IMG/VR virus record: IMGVR_UViG_3300021085_000261
Coordinates: 1 to 21,640 of that record
From: a virus
DNA length: 21,640 bases
Strand: one strand, 5' to 3'
The position numbers and the translations under genes are program-made. Of this stretch, positions 1-5,724 are shown one piece after another. The first letter of the stretch is position 1. The number at the start of each line of letters is the position of its first letter. The notes beneath the pieces are model-generated. The model saw only the letters and a program-made list of their open reading frames with translations. It did not search any database and was not told where the DNA came from.

Positions 1-2
1 AA

Positions 3-86
3 TTATTGAAAAAGAAACTTGAAGGAGTTGAGGATAAAGACTTTTATTCTTATTGTATGAAAACCTTAAAAACAAAAGAGAAATGA
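3..86 (+). CDS. C-terminal end of an unknown gene, truncated by the window edge
   Basis: An open frame enters from the left edge and stops with TGA at 84-86. It encodes about 27 residues ending YCMKTLKTKEK, rich in Lys and Glu. The stop overlaps the ATG of the next gene in the four bases ATGA, which is typical of translationally coupled phage genes and is the main reason to think the frame is real. A shorter reading starting at the ATG at 57 is possible. The fragment is too short to assign a function. Confidence 0.5.
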   Translation, partial: LLKKKLEGVEDKDFYSYCMKTLKTKEK

Positions 87-310
87 AAACATTAGTTCAA
101 CTATTAAACGATGCCGTAGTAGAGGCATATATTCTTGCATATAAAGGAAAGATTAAAGTGTCCCCTGCTTTTTTTGATATAAGGAATTACATTGAAAAAG
201 AAAAGTGTATAGGTTATTTAATCTGCGCGCGTAGATTTGGTGGCTACGAGTTACAAAGGGACTCAAGTCTACAAGGATATGGCATAACCTTTAACACCAA
301 AGAGAGATGA
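83..310 (+). CDS. Small hypothetical protein, 75 aa
   Basis: The ATG at 83 begins MKTLVQLLND and the frame ends at TGA 308-310. The frame stays open upstream to a TTG at 53, but the ATG at 83 is preferred because it overlaps the preceding stop (ATGA) and follows an A-rich stretch. The product mixes helical, hydrophobic and basic segments, including FFDIRNYIEKEK and ICARRFGGYEL. No catalytic motif, signal peptide or membrane segment is visible and I do not recognise the family. It lies in a run of four coupled small genes upstream of the terminase, a common place for small phage accessory genes. Function unknown. Confidence 0.6.
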   Translation: MKTLVQLLNDAVVEAYILAYKGKIKVSPAFFDIRNYIEKEKCIGYLICARRFGGYELQRDSSLQGYGITFNTKER

Positions 311-480
311 AAACAAACTACGATTCAATCAGGAGCGAGGAGAGCCGTAAGGTGATAGAGCTGATCAATCACTACGCTACTAAGAACGCAAAGCGCACAA
401 AGGTTAAGAGATACACCTATGGAAGTATCTCAGAACAATGTATGAAAGACCTATCAACATATGGAATCGAAAAAGACTAG
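307..480 (+). CDS. Small basic hypothetical protein, 57 aa
   Basis: The ATG at 307 overlaps the preceding stop as ATGA, and the frame ends at TAG 478-480. The product starts MKTNYDSIRSEESRKVIELI and has a strongly basic middle (KNAKRTKVKRYTY), so nucleic-acid binding is possible but unproven. Its last 20 bases overlap the start of the next gene at 461 in another frame. The tight overlaps on both sides and the absence of any other gene here support it as real. No family recognised. Confidence 0.6.
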   Translation: MKTNYDSIRSEESRKVIELINHYATKNAKRTKVKRYTYGSISEQCMKDLSTYGIEKD

Positions 481-703
481 TAGTCAAATCCTAATCAATA
501 GGAAGAACCTAGAGATGTTTATACACATCCTAACACAGGTACACATGAGAGGTCAGCTCTCAGCAGATGAACAAGCATTCGTAGGTAAGTTTGTAGACCT
601 ACCAGCAGCACCTGTGAAAGCAAACAGATCACAGCGTAGGATGAATCAGAAGATGATCAACCAGATAATCAGAGAGGAGCGTAAACGCAATCTAGAAGAA
701 TAG
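461..703 (+). CDS. Hypothetical protein upstream of terminase, 80 aa
   Basis: The ATG at 461 starts inside the end of the previous gene and the stop is TAG at 701-703. The protein looks mostly helical, with an amphipathic N-terminal half (LEMFIHILTQVHMRGQL) and a basic C-terminus (NRSQRRMNQKMINQIIREER). That pattern would fit a small nucleic-acid-binding or adaptor protein, but nothing specific is recognised. It is the last gene before the terminase pair. A motif repeated elsewhere at gene boundaries begins on the final G of its stop codon. Confidence 0.65.
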   Translation: MESKKTSSQILINRKNLEMFIHILTQVHMRGQLSADEQAFVGKFVDLPAAPVKANRSQRRMNQKMINQIIREERKRNLEE

Positions 704-716
704 GGTTTTATAGTTA
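703..716 (+). promoter_or_regulatory. Boundary motif copy A, GGGTTTTATAGTTA, before the terminase genes
   Basis: These 14 bases are identical to the copy at 15354-15367 and close to four others (3460, 7777, 12722, 21325). The copy begins at the last base of the upstream stop codon and lies 29 bases before the small terminase ATG. An AGGAGG follows at 716-721, but it is about 25 bases from the ATG, too far to serve as a normal ribosome site. It could be a phage promoter element, an RNA processing site or a module-boundary sequence. Confidence 0.35.
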
Positions 717-745
717 GGAGGTTTACCGAATTTGACACATTAAAA

Positions 746-1096
746 ATGGACAAGACTCAAGAACATAAGACAGCAATGCTAAAGGCATTAGAAGCGAATC
801 TAGGTATCGTAACCAAGTCGTGTGATGCTGTGGGTATATCAAGACAGACTCACTACAACTGGATGAAGGATGATCCTGAATACAGAAAGTCAGTTGATGA
901 ACTAGAGAATGTAGCGCTCGACTACGCAGAAGGAAAGCTCCATAGTCAAATAGAGAAGGAGAACCCTACGGCAATCATCTTCTATCTAAAGACCAAAGGC
1001 AAGAGGAGAGGGTACATAGAACGCCAAGAGATAACACACGAGGGTATCAAGACATTCACCATTGAAGAAGTAGATGAGCAAGATCCAAGTCAATAA
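746..1096 (+). CDS. terS: Terminase small subunit
   Basis: The 116-residue protein has an N-terminal helix-turn-helix at about residues 18-50 (LGIVTKSCDAVGISRQTHYN, then WMKDDPEYRKSVDE). This resembles the DNA-recognition domain of phBC6A51-type small terminases. The rest is helical and charged, ending in an acidic tail (TIEEVDEQDPSQ) that could contact the large subunit. The small subunit binds the packaging start site on phage DNA and presents it to the large subunit. Its last 23 bases overlap the large-subunit gene, as expected for a coupled pair. The frame is open back to 704, but ATG 746 is the only normal start. Family is recognised by pattern only. Confidence 0.8.
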   Translation: MDKTQEHKTAMLKALEANLGIVTKSCDAVGISRQTHYNWMKDDPEYRKSVDELENVALDYAEGKLHSQIEKENPTAIIFYLKTKGKRRGYIERQEITHEGIKTFTIEEVDEQDPSQ

Positions 1097-2228
1097 AGTA
1101 TTCGGACACCTCACACGATCAAATAAGAAGATAGTAGTAGAGCAAGGCGGTACTCGTAGCGGTAAGACCTACAACATCATCCTGTGGATTATCTTCTACT
1201 ACTGCACAAACAATACAGGCAAGACTATCACTATTGCTCGTAAGACCTTCCCAGCTGTACGCTCCTCAGTCATGAGGGACTTCCTAGAGATACTCAAAGC
1301 CTACGACCTCTACAAAGAGGAGAACCACAACAAGTCTAACAGCGAATACCAACTCAACGGCAACCTGATAGAGTTCATCTCAATGGATCAACCTCAGAAG
1401 ATTAGAGGGCGCAAGAGAGATCTGGCATTCTTGAATGAGGCGAATGAACTAACGATGGAGGACTGGCAGCAGATAGTGTTTCGTACTAACGGCAGAATCA
1501 TCCTTGACTATAACCCATCAGATACCTACCACTGGATCTACGACAGGGTGATACCGAGAGAGGATGCTGACTTCTATCAAACGACCTACCGAGACAATCC
1601 ATTCCTAGATCCTACTATCATCTTAGAGATAGAGCGACTGCAAGAAACGGATGAACACTACTGGAGAGTCTATGGACTAGGTGAGCGAGGTACTAACAGA
1701 GCGCAAGTGTTCCAGTTCACAACGATACAGCAAGTGCCTAGCACAGCAAAGTTCCTATCCTATGGTCTTGACTTTGGATTCACTAATGATCCATCAGCAC
1801 TCGTTAAATGTTACCAAGAAGGTAACAACCTCTACTTTGAGGAGATGCTCTACTCTACCAACCTAACCAACCAAGACCTCTCAAGGAGGTTCACTGATAT
1901 AGGGATAGGAAGGTACGAGGAGATATACGCAGATAGTGCAGAGCCTAAGAGTATAGAGGAGCTGCATAGAATGGGTTGGACTATCAAGCCAACCACTAAA
2001 GGAGTAGACAGCGTAAACGCTGGTATTGATATGCTGAAGCGTTATAAGATACACATCGTAGGAAGCAACCTGATGAAAGAGATGGAGAACTACCGATGGA
2101 TAGAAGATAAGAATGGTAACTTGCTGAACAAGCCAGAGGACAAGTGGAATCACTTGATTGATGCAGCGAGATATGGAGTATACAACAAACTAAGCAAACC
2201 TAACTATGGTAGATACGCAATCCGTTAA
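1074..2228 (+). CDS. terL: Terminase large subunit (ATPase and nuclease)
   Basis: The 384-residue protein is the DNA packaging motor of the PBSX/Terminase_3 type. Walker A is GGTRSGKT at residues 25-32 and the Walker B-like strand DLAFLNEAN is at 116-124. The C-terminal RNase H-like nuclease shows acidic residues at the expected places: D233 in YGLDFGFTNDP, D287 in YADSAEP and D363 in HLIDAARYG. ATP hydrolysis drives DNA into the prohead through the portal, and the nuclease cuts the concatemer. The length is slightly short for the family but both domains look intact. The start overlaps the small subunit by 23 bases and the end overlaps the next gene by 23 bases. Confidence 0.95.
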   Translation: MSKIQVNKVFGHLTRSNKKIVVEQGGTRSGKTYNIILWIIFYYCTNNTGKTITIARKTFPAVRSSVMRDFLEILKAYDLYKEENHNKSNSEYQLNGNLIEFISMDQPQKIRGRKRDLAFLNEANELTMEDWQQIVFRTNGRIILDYNPSDTYHWIYDRVIPREDADFYQTTYRDNPFLDPTIILEIERLQETDEHYWRVYGLGERGTNRAQVFQFTTIQQVPSTAKFLSYGLDFGFTNDPSALVKCYQEGNNLYFEEMLYSTNLTNQDLSRRFTDIGIGRYEEIYADSAEPKSIEELHRMGWTIKPTTKGVDSVNAGIDMLKRYKIHIVGSNLMKEMENYRWIEDKNGNLLNKPEDKWNHLIDAARYGVYNKLSKPNYGRYAIR

Positions 2229-2862
2229 GATAGAGATACCAGAGGCACTAGCCGACATCTCAGTAGGGAAGTACAAGAAGTTCATCATGATGGCTACGGA
2301 GGAGAATGGAGATGAACAAGCTCTGTATCACTTCTGTGGTCTTACTCCTGATCAACAGGAGAACATGAAGAAGAATGATAGGGACTACATCAGAGAGAAG
2401 ATAGCAGCTGTTCTAGCAGAACGACCAGCACTTGTTCAGACCTTCACATACAGAGGCGTAGAATACGGCTTCCATCCTAAACTAGAGGACATCTCTATGG
2501 GAGAGTATGTAGACCTCGATGAGTTACTCAAAGAGCCTTACAAGAACGCAGAGAAGGTTCTAGGTATTCTGTATAGACCTATCACTACTAAGATGTATGG
2601 TCGGCATCTGGTTGAAACCTACGATCCTGATAAGCACAATGGGCTTGGATTCCAAGACCTATCTGCTGACATCTTTCTAGGTTGTCTGCTTTTTTTTTAT
2701 CGTTTAGAGATCAGCTTACTCATAACTTTCCTACGATCTTCACAGAAGGAGGAGGAGATGAACCAGCCTTTGACAAGCAAACGCAGTTCTCAAGAAAGTG
2801 GGGATGGTATGGCGCAATCAATCAGATTGCTGGAGGTGATCTCTCAAAGTTTGATGAAGTAA
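2206..2862 (+). CDS. Tail-assembly-chaperone-like protein, zero-frame product (218 aa)
   Basis: The ATG at 2206 lies inside the end of terL. The first 164 residues look like one coherent domain, including IEIPEALADISVGKYKKFI near the N-terminus and HPKLEDISMGEYVDLDELL in the middle. After the T run at 2690-2698 this frame gives a less convincing tail (RSSQKEEEMNQPLTSKRSSQ) before stopping at 2862. The plausible continuation lies in the -1 frame (2697-2960). Related Bacteroidetes phage proteins, as I remember them, have an uninterrupted version with a Phe-rich segment at this point. The layout is like lambda G/GT chaperones, where a minority product is extended by frameshifting, but here the tape measure is 5 kb away. 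A sequencing error in the homopolymer would also explain it. Confidence 0.75.
   Translation: MVDTQSVKIEIPEALADISVGKYKKFIMMATEENGDEQALYHFCGLTPDQQENMKKNDRDYIREKIAAVLAERPALVQTFTYRGVEYGFHPKLEDISMGEYVDLDELLKEPYKNAEKVLGILYRPITTKMYGRHLVETYDPDKHNGLGFQDLSADIFLGCLLFFYRLEISLLITFLRSSQKEEEMNQPLTSKRSSQESGDGMAQSIRLLEVISQSLMK
2691..2697 (+). other. Candidate -1 ribosomal slippery site T TTT TTT
   Basis: The run of nine T (2690-2698) contains T_TTT_TTT in the zero frame, with codons at 2692 and 2695 both TTT. Slipping back one base lets both tRNAs re-pair perfectly, and translation continues with TTA TCG TTT from 2697. The joined product would be 251 residues. No strong downstream stem-loop is obvious by eye; a weak AGATC/GATCT pairing is all I see. 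Confidence 0.5.
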
Positions 2863-2960
2863 CAGCACTACCAGCTCGTACCTGTTTGACCTTCCTAGAG
2901 TTCTCTCTTGATAAAGCTGAGGTCGAGAAGGCACATATGAAAAACCAATCAAGGTTCTAG
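2697..2960 (+). CDS. Tail-assembly-chaperone-like protein, -1 frame extension
   Basis: This frame supplies 87 residues if entered by -1 slippage. It begins LSFRDQLTHNFPTIFTEGG and continues with a segment centred on KWGWYGAINQIAGGDLSKFD and then EVTALPARTCLTFLEFSLDK. The WGWY and D.SKFDEVT features look like the conserved C-terminal part of the uninterrupted Bacteroidetes phage homologues, so I read this as real coding sequence. There is no good independent start: the open stretch begins at 2682 with a TTG inside the upstream gene. It ends at TAG 2958-2960, followed by a short gap before the next transcription unit. Confidence 0.7.
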   Translation, partial: LSFRDQLTHNFPTIFTEGGGDEPAFDKQTQFSRKWGWYGAINQIAGGDLSKFDEVTALPARTCLTFLEFSLDKAEVEKAHMKNQSRF

Positions 2961-2980
2961 GTTATTAAAAAAACTATGTT

Positions 2981-2988
2981 TATATTTG
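2981..2988 (+). promoter_or_regulatory. Bacteroidetes-type -7 promoter box, TATATTTG
   Basis: TATATTTG fits the known Bacteroidetes -7 consensus TAnnTTTG exactly and lies 24 bases before the ATG at 3013, in the only gap of this region. An A-rich tract (2967-2973) lies upstream. I see no clear TTG or TTTG at the -33 position, so it may be a weak or activated promoter. It would drive 3013-3383 up to the terminator at 3409-3440. Confidence 0.45.
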
Positions 2989-3012
2989 TGTAAATCAAAA
3001 CACAAGAGAGAC

Positions 3013-3219
3013 ATGAGTTTATACGACAAGCTATCACCAGAAGCACTCAAGGTGCTAGATCAAGAGATGGTCAAGTACCCTAGCCTTACACAAGGCATTG
3101 TAGATGCTTTAAAGAACAACGATGTTGTTATCACTTTAACGATTGGTCAAGGCATATCTATCGGCACAGCCTTTGGATTTGAATGCACAGCTATTAACCT
3201 TTTCAGCTTCTTTGAGTAA
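3013..3219 (+). CDS. Small hypothetical protein, 68 aa, moron-like position
   Basis: The start is ATG 3013 (MSLYDKLSPEALKVLDQEMV), preceded by the A-rich leader CAAAACACAAGAGAGAC. The frame is open back to a TTG at 2986, but that would sit on the promoter-like box. The N-terminal half is predicted helical; the C-terminal half is Gly-rich and hydrophobic (ITLTIGQGISIGTAFGFE). The length is too short and the charge pattern too weak to call a membrane protein. With the next gene it sits between two tail genes, bracketed by a host-type promoter box and an intrinsic terminator. That suggests an independently expressed insert. Function unknown. Confidence 0.65.
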   Translation: MSLYDKLSPEALKVLDQEMVKYPSLTQGIVDALKNNDVVITLTIGQGISIGTAFGFECTAINLFSFFE

Positions 3220-3383
3220 TGGACTACCTAGACAGAGAGTTAATGGACTATCAGAATGATCAGGCGAGTCAATGTGATATATGCTACGAATACTGCGATG
3301 ATAGCTGGGTATGTAACTGCTGCCACGATTGTGAGAAGGAGAGTTGCGTATGCGATGAAGAAGAAGTACATTTGGGTATCTAG
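3219..3383 (+). CDS. Cysteine-rich mini-protein, probably zinc-binding (54 aa)
   Basis: The ATG at 3219 shares a base with the preceding stop (TAATG) and the frame ends at TAG 3381-3383. Between residues 19 and 45 there are nine Cys (19, 22, 26, 32, 34, 35, 38, 43, 45) plus His36, including CxxC pairs at 19/22 and 35/38. This spacing suggests one or two zinc sites of the ribbon or finger type. The flanks are acidic (MDYLDRELMD and DEEEVH). The acidic charge argues against direct DNA binding and favours a protein partner or regulatory role, though this is only inference. Together with 3013-3219 it forms the moron-like insert. Confidence 0.65.
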   Translation: MDYLDRELMDYQNDQASQCDICYEYCDDSWVCNCCHDCEKESCVCDEEEVHLGI

Positions 3384-3408
3384 ATTGGTTTACTAGATAG
3401 GTTTGGTT

Positions 3409-3440
3409 GAGGAGGGCTGTGGTGGCTCTCCTCTTTTTTT
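3409..3440 (+). terminator. Strong intrinsic terminator after the moron-like pair
   Basis: GAGGAGGGC (3409-3417) pairs with GCTCTCCTC (3425-3433) over nine positions with one G-T wobble. The loop is TGTGGTG and seven T follow (3434-3440). It ends the transcript of the two small genes, and the tail genes downstream need their own promoter. Confidence 0.85.
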
Positions 3441-3459
3441 ATACCTATTTTTACCTATT

Positions 3460-3474
3460 GGGTTTTTTAATTGT
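3460..3474 (+). promoter_or_regulatory. Boundary motif copy B, GGGTTTTTTAATTGT, directly before an ATG
   Basis: This copy lies between the terminator (3409-3440) and the ATG at 3475, with no other room for a leader. If it is a promoter, the transcript would have almost no 5' leader. It matches the other copies in GGGTTTT and TAATT. Confidence 0.4.
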
Positions 3475-3930
3475 ATGAAGAAGGGATACTACCAAATCAC
3501 AGAGGCACTTAAAAGTGCAGTAGAGGCTAACGACCACATCAATCAAGTAAGCTGGGGGAACATATTTGACATCGACTTTCGTAAGATGGATATGTACCCA
3601 CTGGCTCATGTCATCACAGGTAACGCTACATTGAATGAGCGTACCATCTCTTACGAGTTCGACTTGCTAGTGATGGATGTCGTAGACTACTCCAAAGAAG
3701 CGAAGGATCTATATGAGGGCAACATGATGAAGCAAGACATCTATCACAGAACACTTGCTACTATCTCAGAGATCCTCGCGACCTTCCGCAGAGGTGATCA
3801 GTACGATGCCTACTTCAGACTTACAAACGATCCTATTGCAGAGCCGTTCGATGAGGACTACGAGGCGAACATCTGTGGATGGAAGGCAACGCTAGTGATT
3901 GAAGCAATCAACCCGAACAACATCTGCTAG
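3475..3930 (+). CDS. Tail completion / tail terminator-like protein
   Basis: The start is ATG 3475 (MKKGYYQITEALKSAVEAND). The frame is open back to 3403, but that extension would be translated from the terminator hairpin and is rejected. The 151 residues contain segments I associate with a common Bacteroidetes phage structural protein: NQVSWGNIFDIDF, MYPLAHVITGNATL, LLVMDVVDYSKEAKD, a long helical stretch, and a final GWKATLVIEA strand. Size and pattern suit a tail terminator or completion protein that closes the tube before head joining. The next gene begins with GTG overlapping its TAG stop. Role is moderately supported, family identity by memory only. Confidence 0.6.
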   Translation: MKKGYYQITEALKSAVEANDHINQVSWGNIFDIDFRKMDMYPLAHVITGNATLNERTISYEFDLLVMDVVDYSKEAKDLYEGNMMKQDIYHRTLATISEILATFRRGDQYDAYFRLTNDPIAEPFDEDYEANICGWKATLVIEAINPNNIC

Positions 3931-4433
3931 TGGAGAACAGAAACCGAAATACGCAACTCGCACTAGAGAAGTTCGGTAAGTATCTGGTAACAGAGTCCAG
4001 AAAGAACCTAACGAGAAAGAACAAGAACAACACTAGGAAGTTGTACGACTCGTTGAGGTACGAGGTTGATGTAACAACCAACGCTGTGAACTTCGACTTT
4101 ATAATGGAGGAGTATGGCGAGTGGGTAGACAAAGGCAGAAAGAAGGGCAAGATGCCTCCTCAAAAGGAGATCTTCAAATGGGTACAGAAAAAAGGTATTC
4201 AGTTTAGAGACAACAGAGGCAAGTTCAAGACCTATGAGAGTACAGCTTGGGCGATAGCCAAGAGCATAAAGAAGCGAGGTATACCAGCAACCGACTTCTA
4301 CTCAAGACCTTTCAACTTAGGATATGCAAAGCTACCTAACGATGTAGTCCAAGCATACGCTCTAGACATTCAAGACTTTCTAGAGTTCAGCATAAACGAA
4401 TTAAACAAGAAGTACAAAGATGGCAGTAATTAG
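3930..4433 (+). CDS. HK97 gp10-like head-tail joining or neck protein
   Basis: The start is probably GTG at 3930, one base overlapping the previous TAG (TAGTG). The product is 167 residues and very basic. Its N-terminal helix (LALEKFGKYLVTESRKNLTR) is followed by LYDSLRYEVDV, an EYGEWVDKGRKKGKMPP segment and a RGIPATDFYSRPF segment. The order of a helix, a LYDSL beta strand and a YG.WVD.G turn resembles HK97 gp10-like proteins, which help form the neck or complete the tail. It lies next to the tail-completion-like gene as expected for such a pair. The use of GTG is the only oddity. Confidence 0.6.
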   Translation: MENRNRNTQLALEKFGKYLVTESRKNLTRKNKNNTRKLYDSLRYEVDVTTNAVNFDFIMEEYGEWVDKGRKKGKMPPQKEIFKWVQKKGIQFRDNRGKFKTYESTAWAIAKSIKKRGIPATDFYSRPFNLGYAKLPNDVVQAYALDIQDFLEFSINELNKKYKDGSN

Positions 4434-5724
4434 TCCAACAGGATTGCTAGGAGTACGCTCTCCTATATTCATCACTTGGAATGGTACTGGTGTTAGCGCA
4501 TCAGACATCAACTCATTTGAACTAGAGATATATGCTTGGAATGGTGAGGAGTCTGCGAAACCAGCTACTCCTATTTATACAATCAACAGAACATCAGGAT
4601 TTGTGGATTCATTTCCTACTGCTGACATATCAAAGCTACTTGAGAATGAGTTCATAAACCGAGTGTCCAAGCTAACGCAAGAGGCGATTGTAGACAACTC
4701 TCCAGACTCACTGCTATGGGTACAGGTAGACTATGACATCAACTATGATGTAGGTGGTACACCTACTACTGATGCAGGATCTACCGATGTGTTCATAGCA
4801 ACCTATGGCTATGGTAAGTTCGTAGAGGGTGCTAACCCGAACATCACCAAACCAATACTACAAAAGCACGAGAGGTACGCATACGATACTGATGCCTTTA
4901 TGATGTCTATCTTCTTAGGTCTACATGGTGAAGGTCTAGATGCTATCTATGGCTATCGTGATAGAGTCATCGCAGATGGTGGTGTAGTAGAGTCATTGAG
5001 CTGTGCTAACATTGGACTCGCTAAGATCAAGGTATTGAATGATGATGCGACTAGCTATGAGTACGCAGTAACGGAGGCAGATGTCTACGGCACTTCAGTA
5101 GAGGAGCGTTTGATGCTGTTCCCAGCTGGTATCGCTAACCTATCCAACTGGAAGGCTAACAACGGACTATCAGGAACTGCACCATACAACACCAAATACT
5201 ACGACATACAACTACTAGATGGCTTTGATAATGTCATAGAGTACATGAGGGTGTATAACGAATGCGAGGCTAAGTACGATCCTGTATCAATCTACTTCGT
5301 GAATCGCTATGGTGCATGGGACAACCTGACCTTCTTTAAGAAGTCGGAAACCAACCTCAGCGTATCGAAGGAGGACTATCGCAGTATCATCGGTGGTGCA
5401 TCTGCTAATGGGTACACATGGGGTACACAAGCACGAGGCATGAGAACCTATAACCACGAAGCTCGTGAGAGCATTACTTTGAATACTGGATTCGTGTCAG
5501 AGGATTACAGCGAAGTCTTAGAGCAGCTGTTGATGAGTGAGTATGTGTTGATGGTAATCAATCGCACTACTGAACGATCAGGAACTTCTTACGACATCGA
5601 GCAATCGCAGAGAACGATTAAGGTGGTTACCAATAGTCTAAGAAAGCAGAAGCATATAAACGACAAGACTATCAACTACACTATCAACATTGAGTTTGCT
5701 ACTACACAGAACGCAATGATATGA
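4420..5724 (+). CDS. Phage structural protein, probably tail or baseplate (434 aa)
   Basis: The ATG at 4420 overlaps the previous gene by 14 bases. The 434-residue product has a beta-rich N-terminus with a segment about IFITWNGTGVSASDINSFEL, EIYAWNGEE and DISKLLENEFINR, suggesting an Ig- or fibronectin-like fold. Aromatic and acidic segments follow, such as VSIYFVNRYGAWDNLTFFKK and a region ending INYTINIEFATTQNAMI. Related proteins recur beside tail genes of Bacteroidetes phages, usually unnamed. Position between neck genes and the tape measure suggests a distal tail or baseplate part. No signal peptide or catalytic motif is visible. The next gene begins with an ATGA overlap. Confidence 0.55.
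   Translation: MAVISPTGLLGVRSPIFITWNGTGVSASDINSFELEIYAWNGEESAKPATPIYTINRTSGFVDSFPTADISKLLENEFINRVSKLTQEAIVDNSPDSLLWVQVDYDINYDVGGTPTTDAGSTDVFIATYGYGKFVEGANPNITKPILQKHERYAYDTDAFMMSIFLGLHGEGLDAIYGYRDRVIADGGVVESLSCANIGLAKIKVLNDDATSYEYAVTEADVYGTSVEERLMLFPAGIANLSNWKANNGLSGTAPYNTKYYDIQLLDGFDNVIEYMRVYNECEAKYDPVSIYFVNRYGAWDNLTFFKKSETNLSVSKEDYRSIIGGASANGYTWGTQARGMRTYNHEARESITLNTGFVSEDYSEVLEQLLMSEYVLMVINRTTERSGTSYDIEQSQRTIKVVTNSLRKQKHINDKTINYTINIEFATTQNAMI

Noticed and set aside
2986-3012. TTG start extending the 68-residue gene
   Set aside because: The TTG is part of the TATATTTG promoter box; the ATG at 3013 has an A-rich leader.
3403-3474. N-terminal extension of the tail completion gene from an upstream start
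   Set aside because: It would be translated from the terminator hairpin and T run; the ATG at 3475 gives a compact protein that starts like known relatives.
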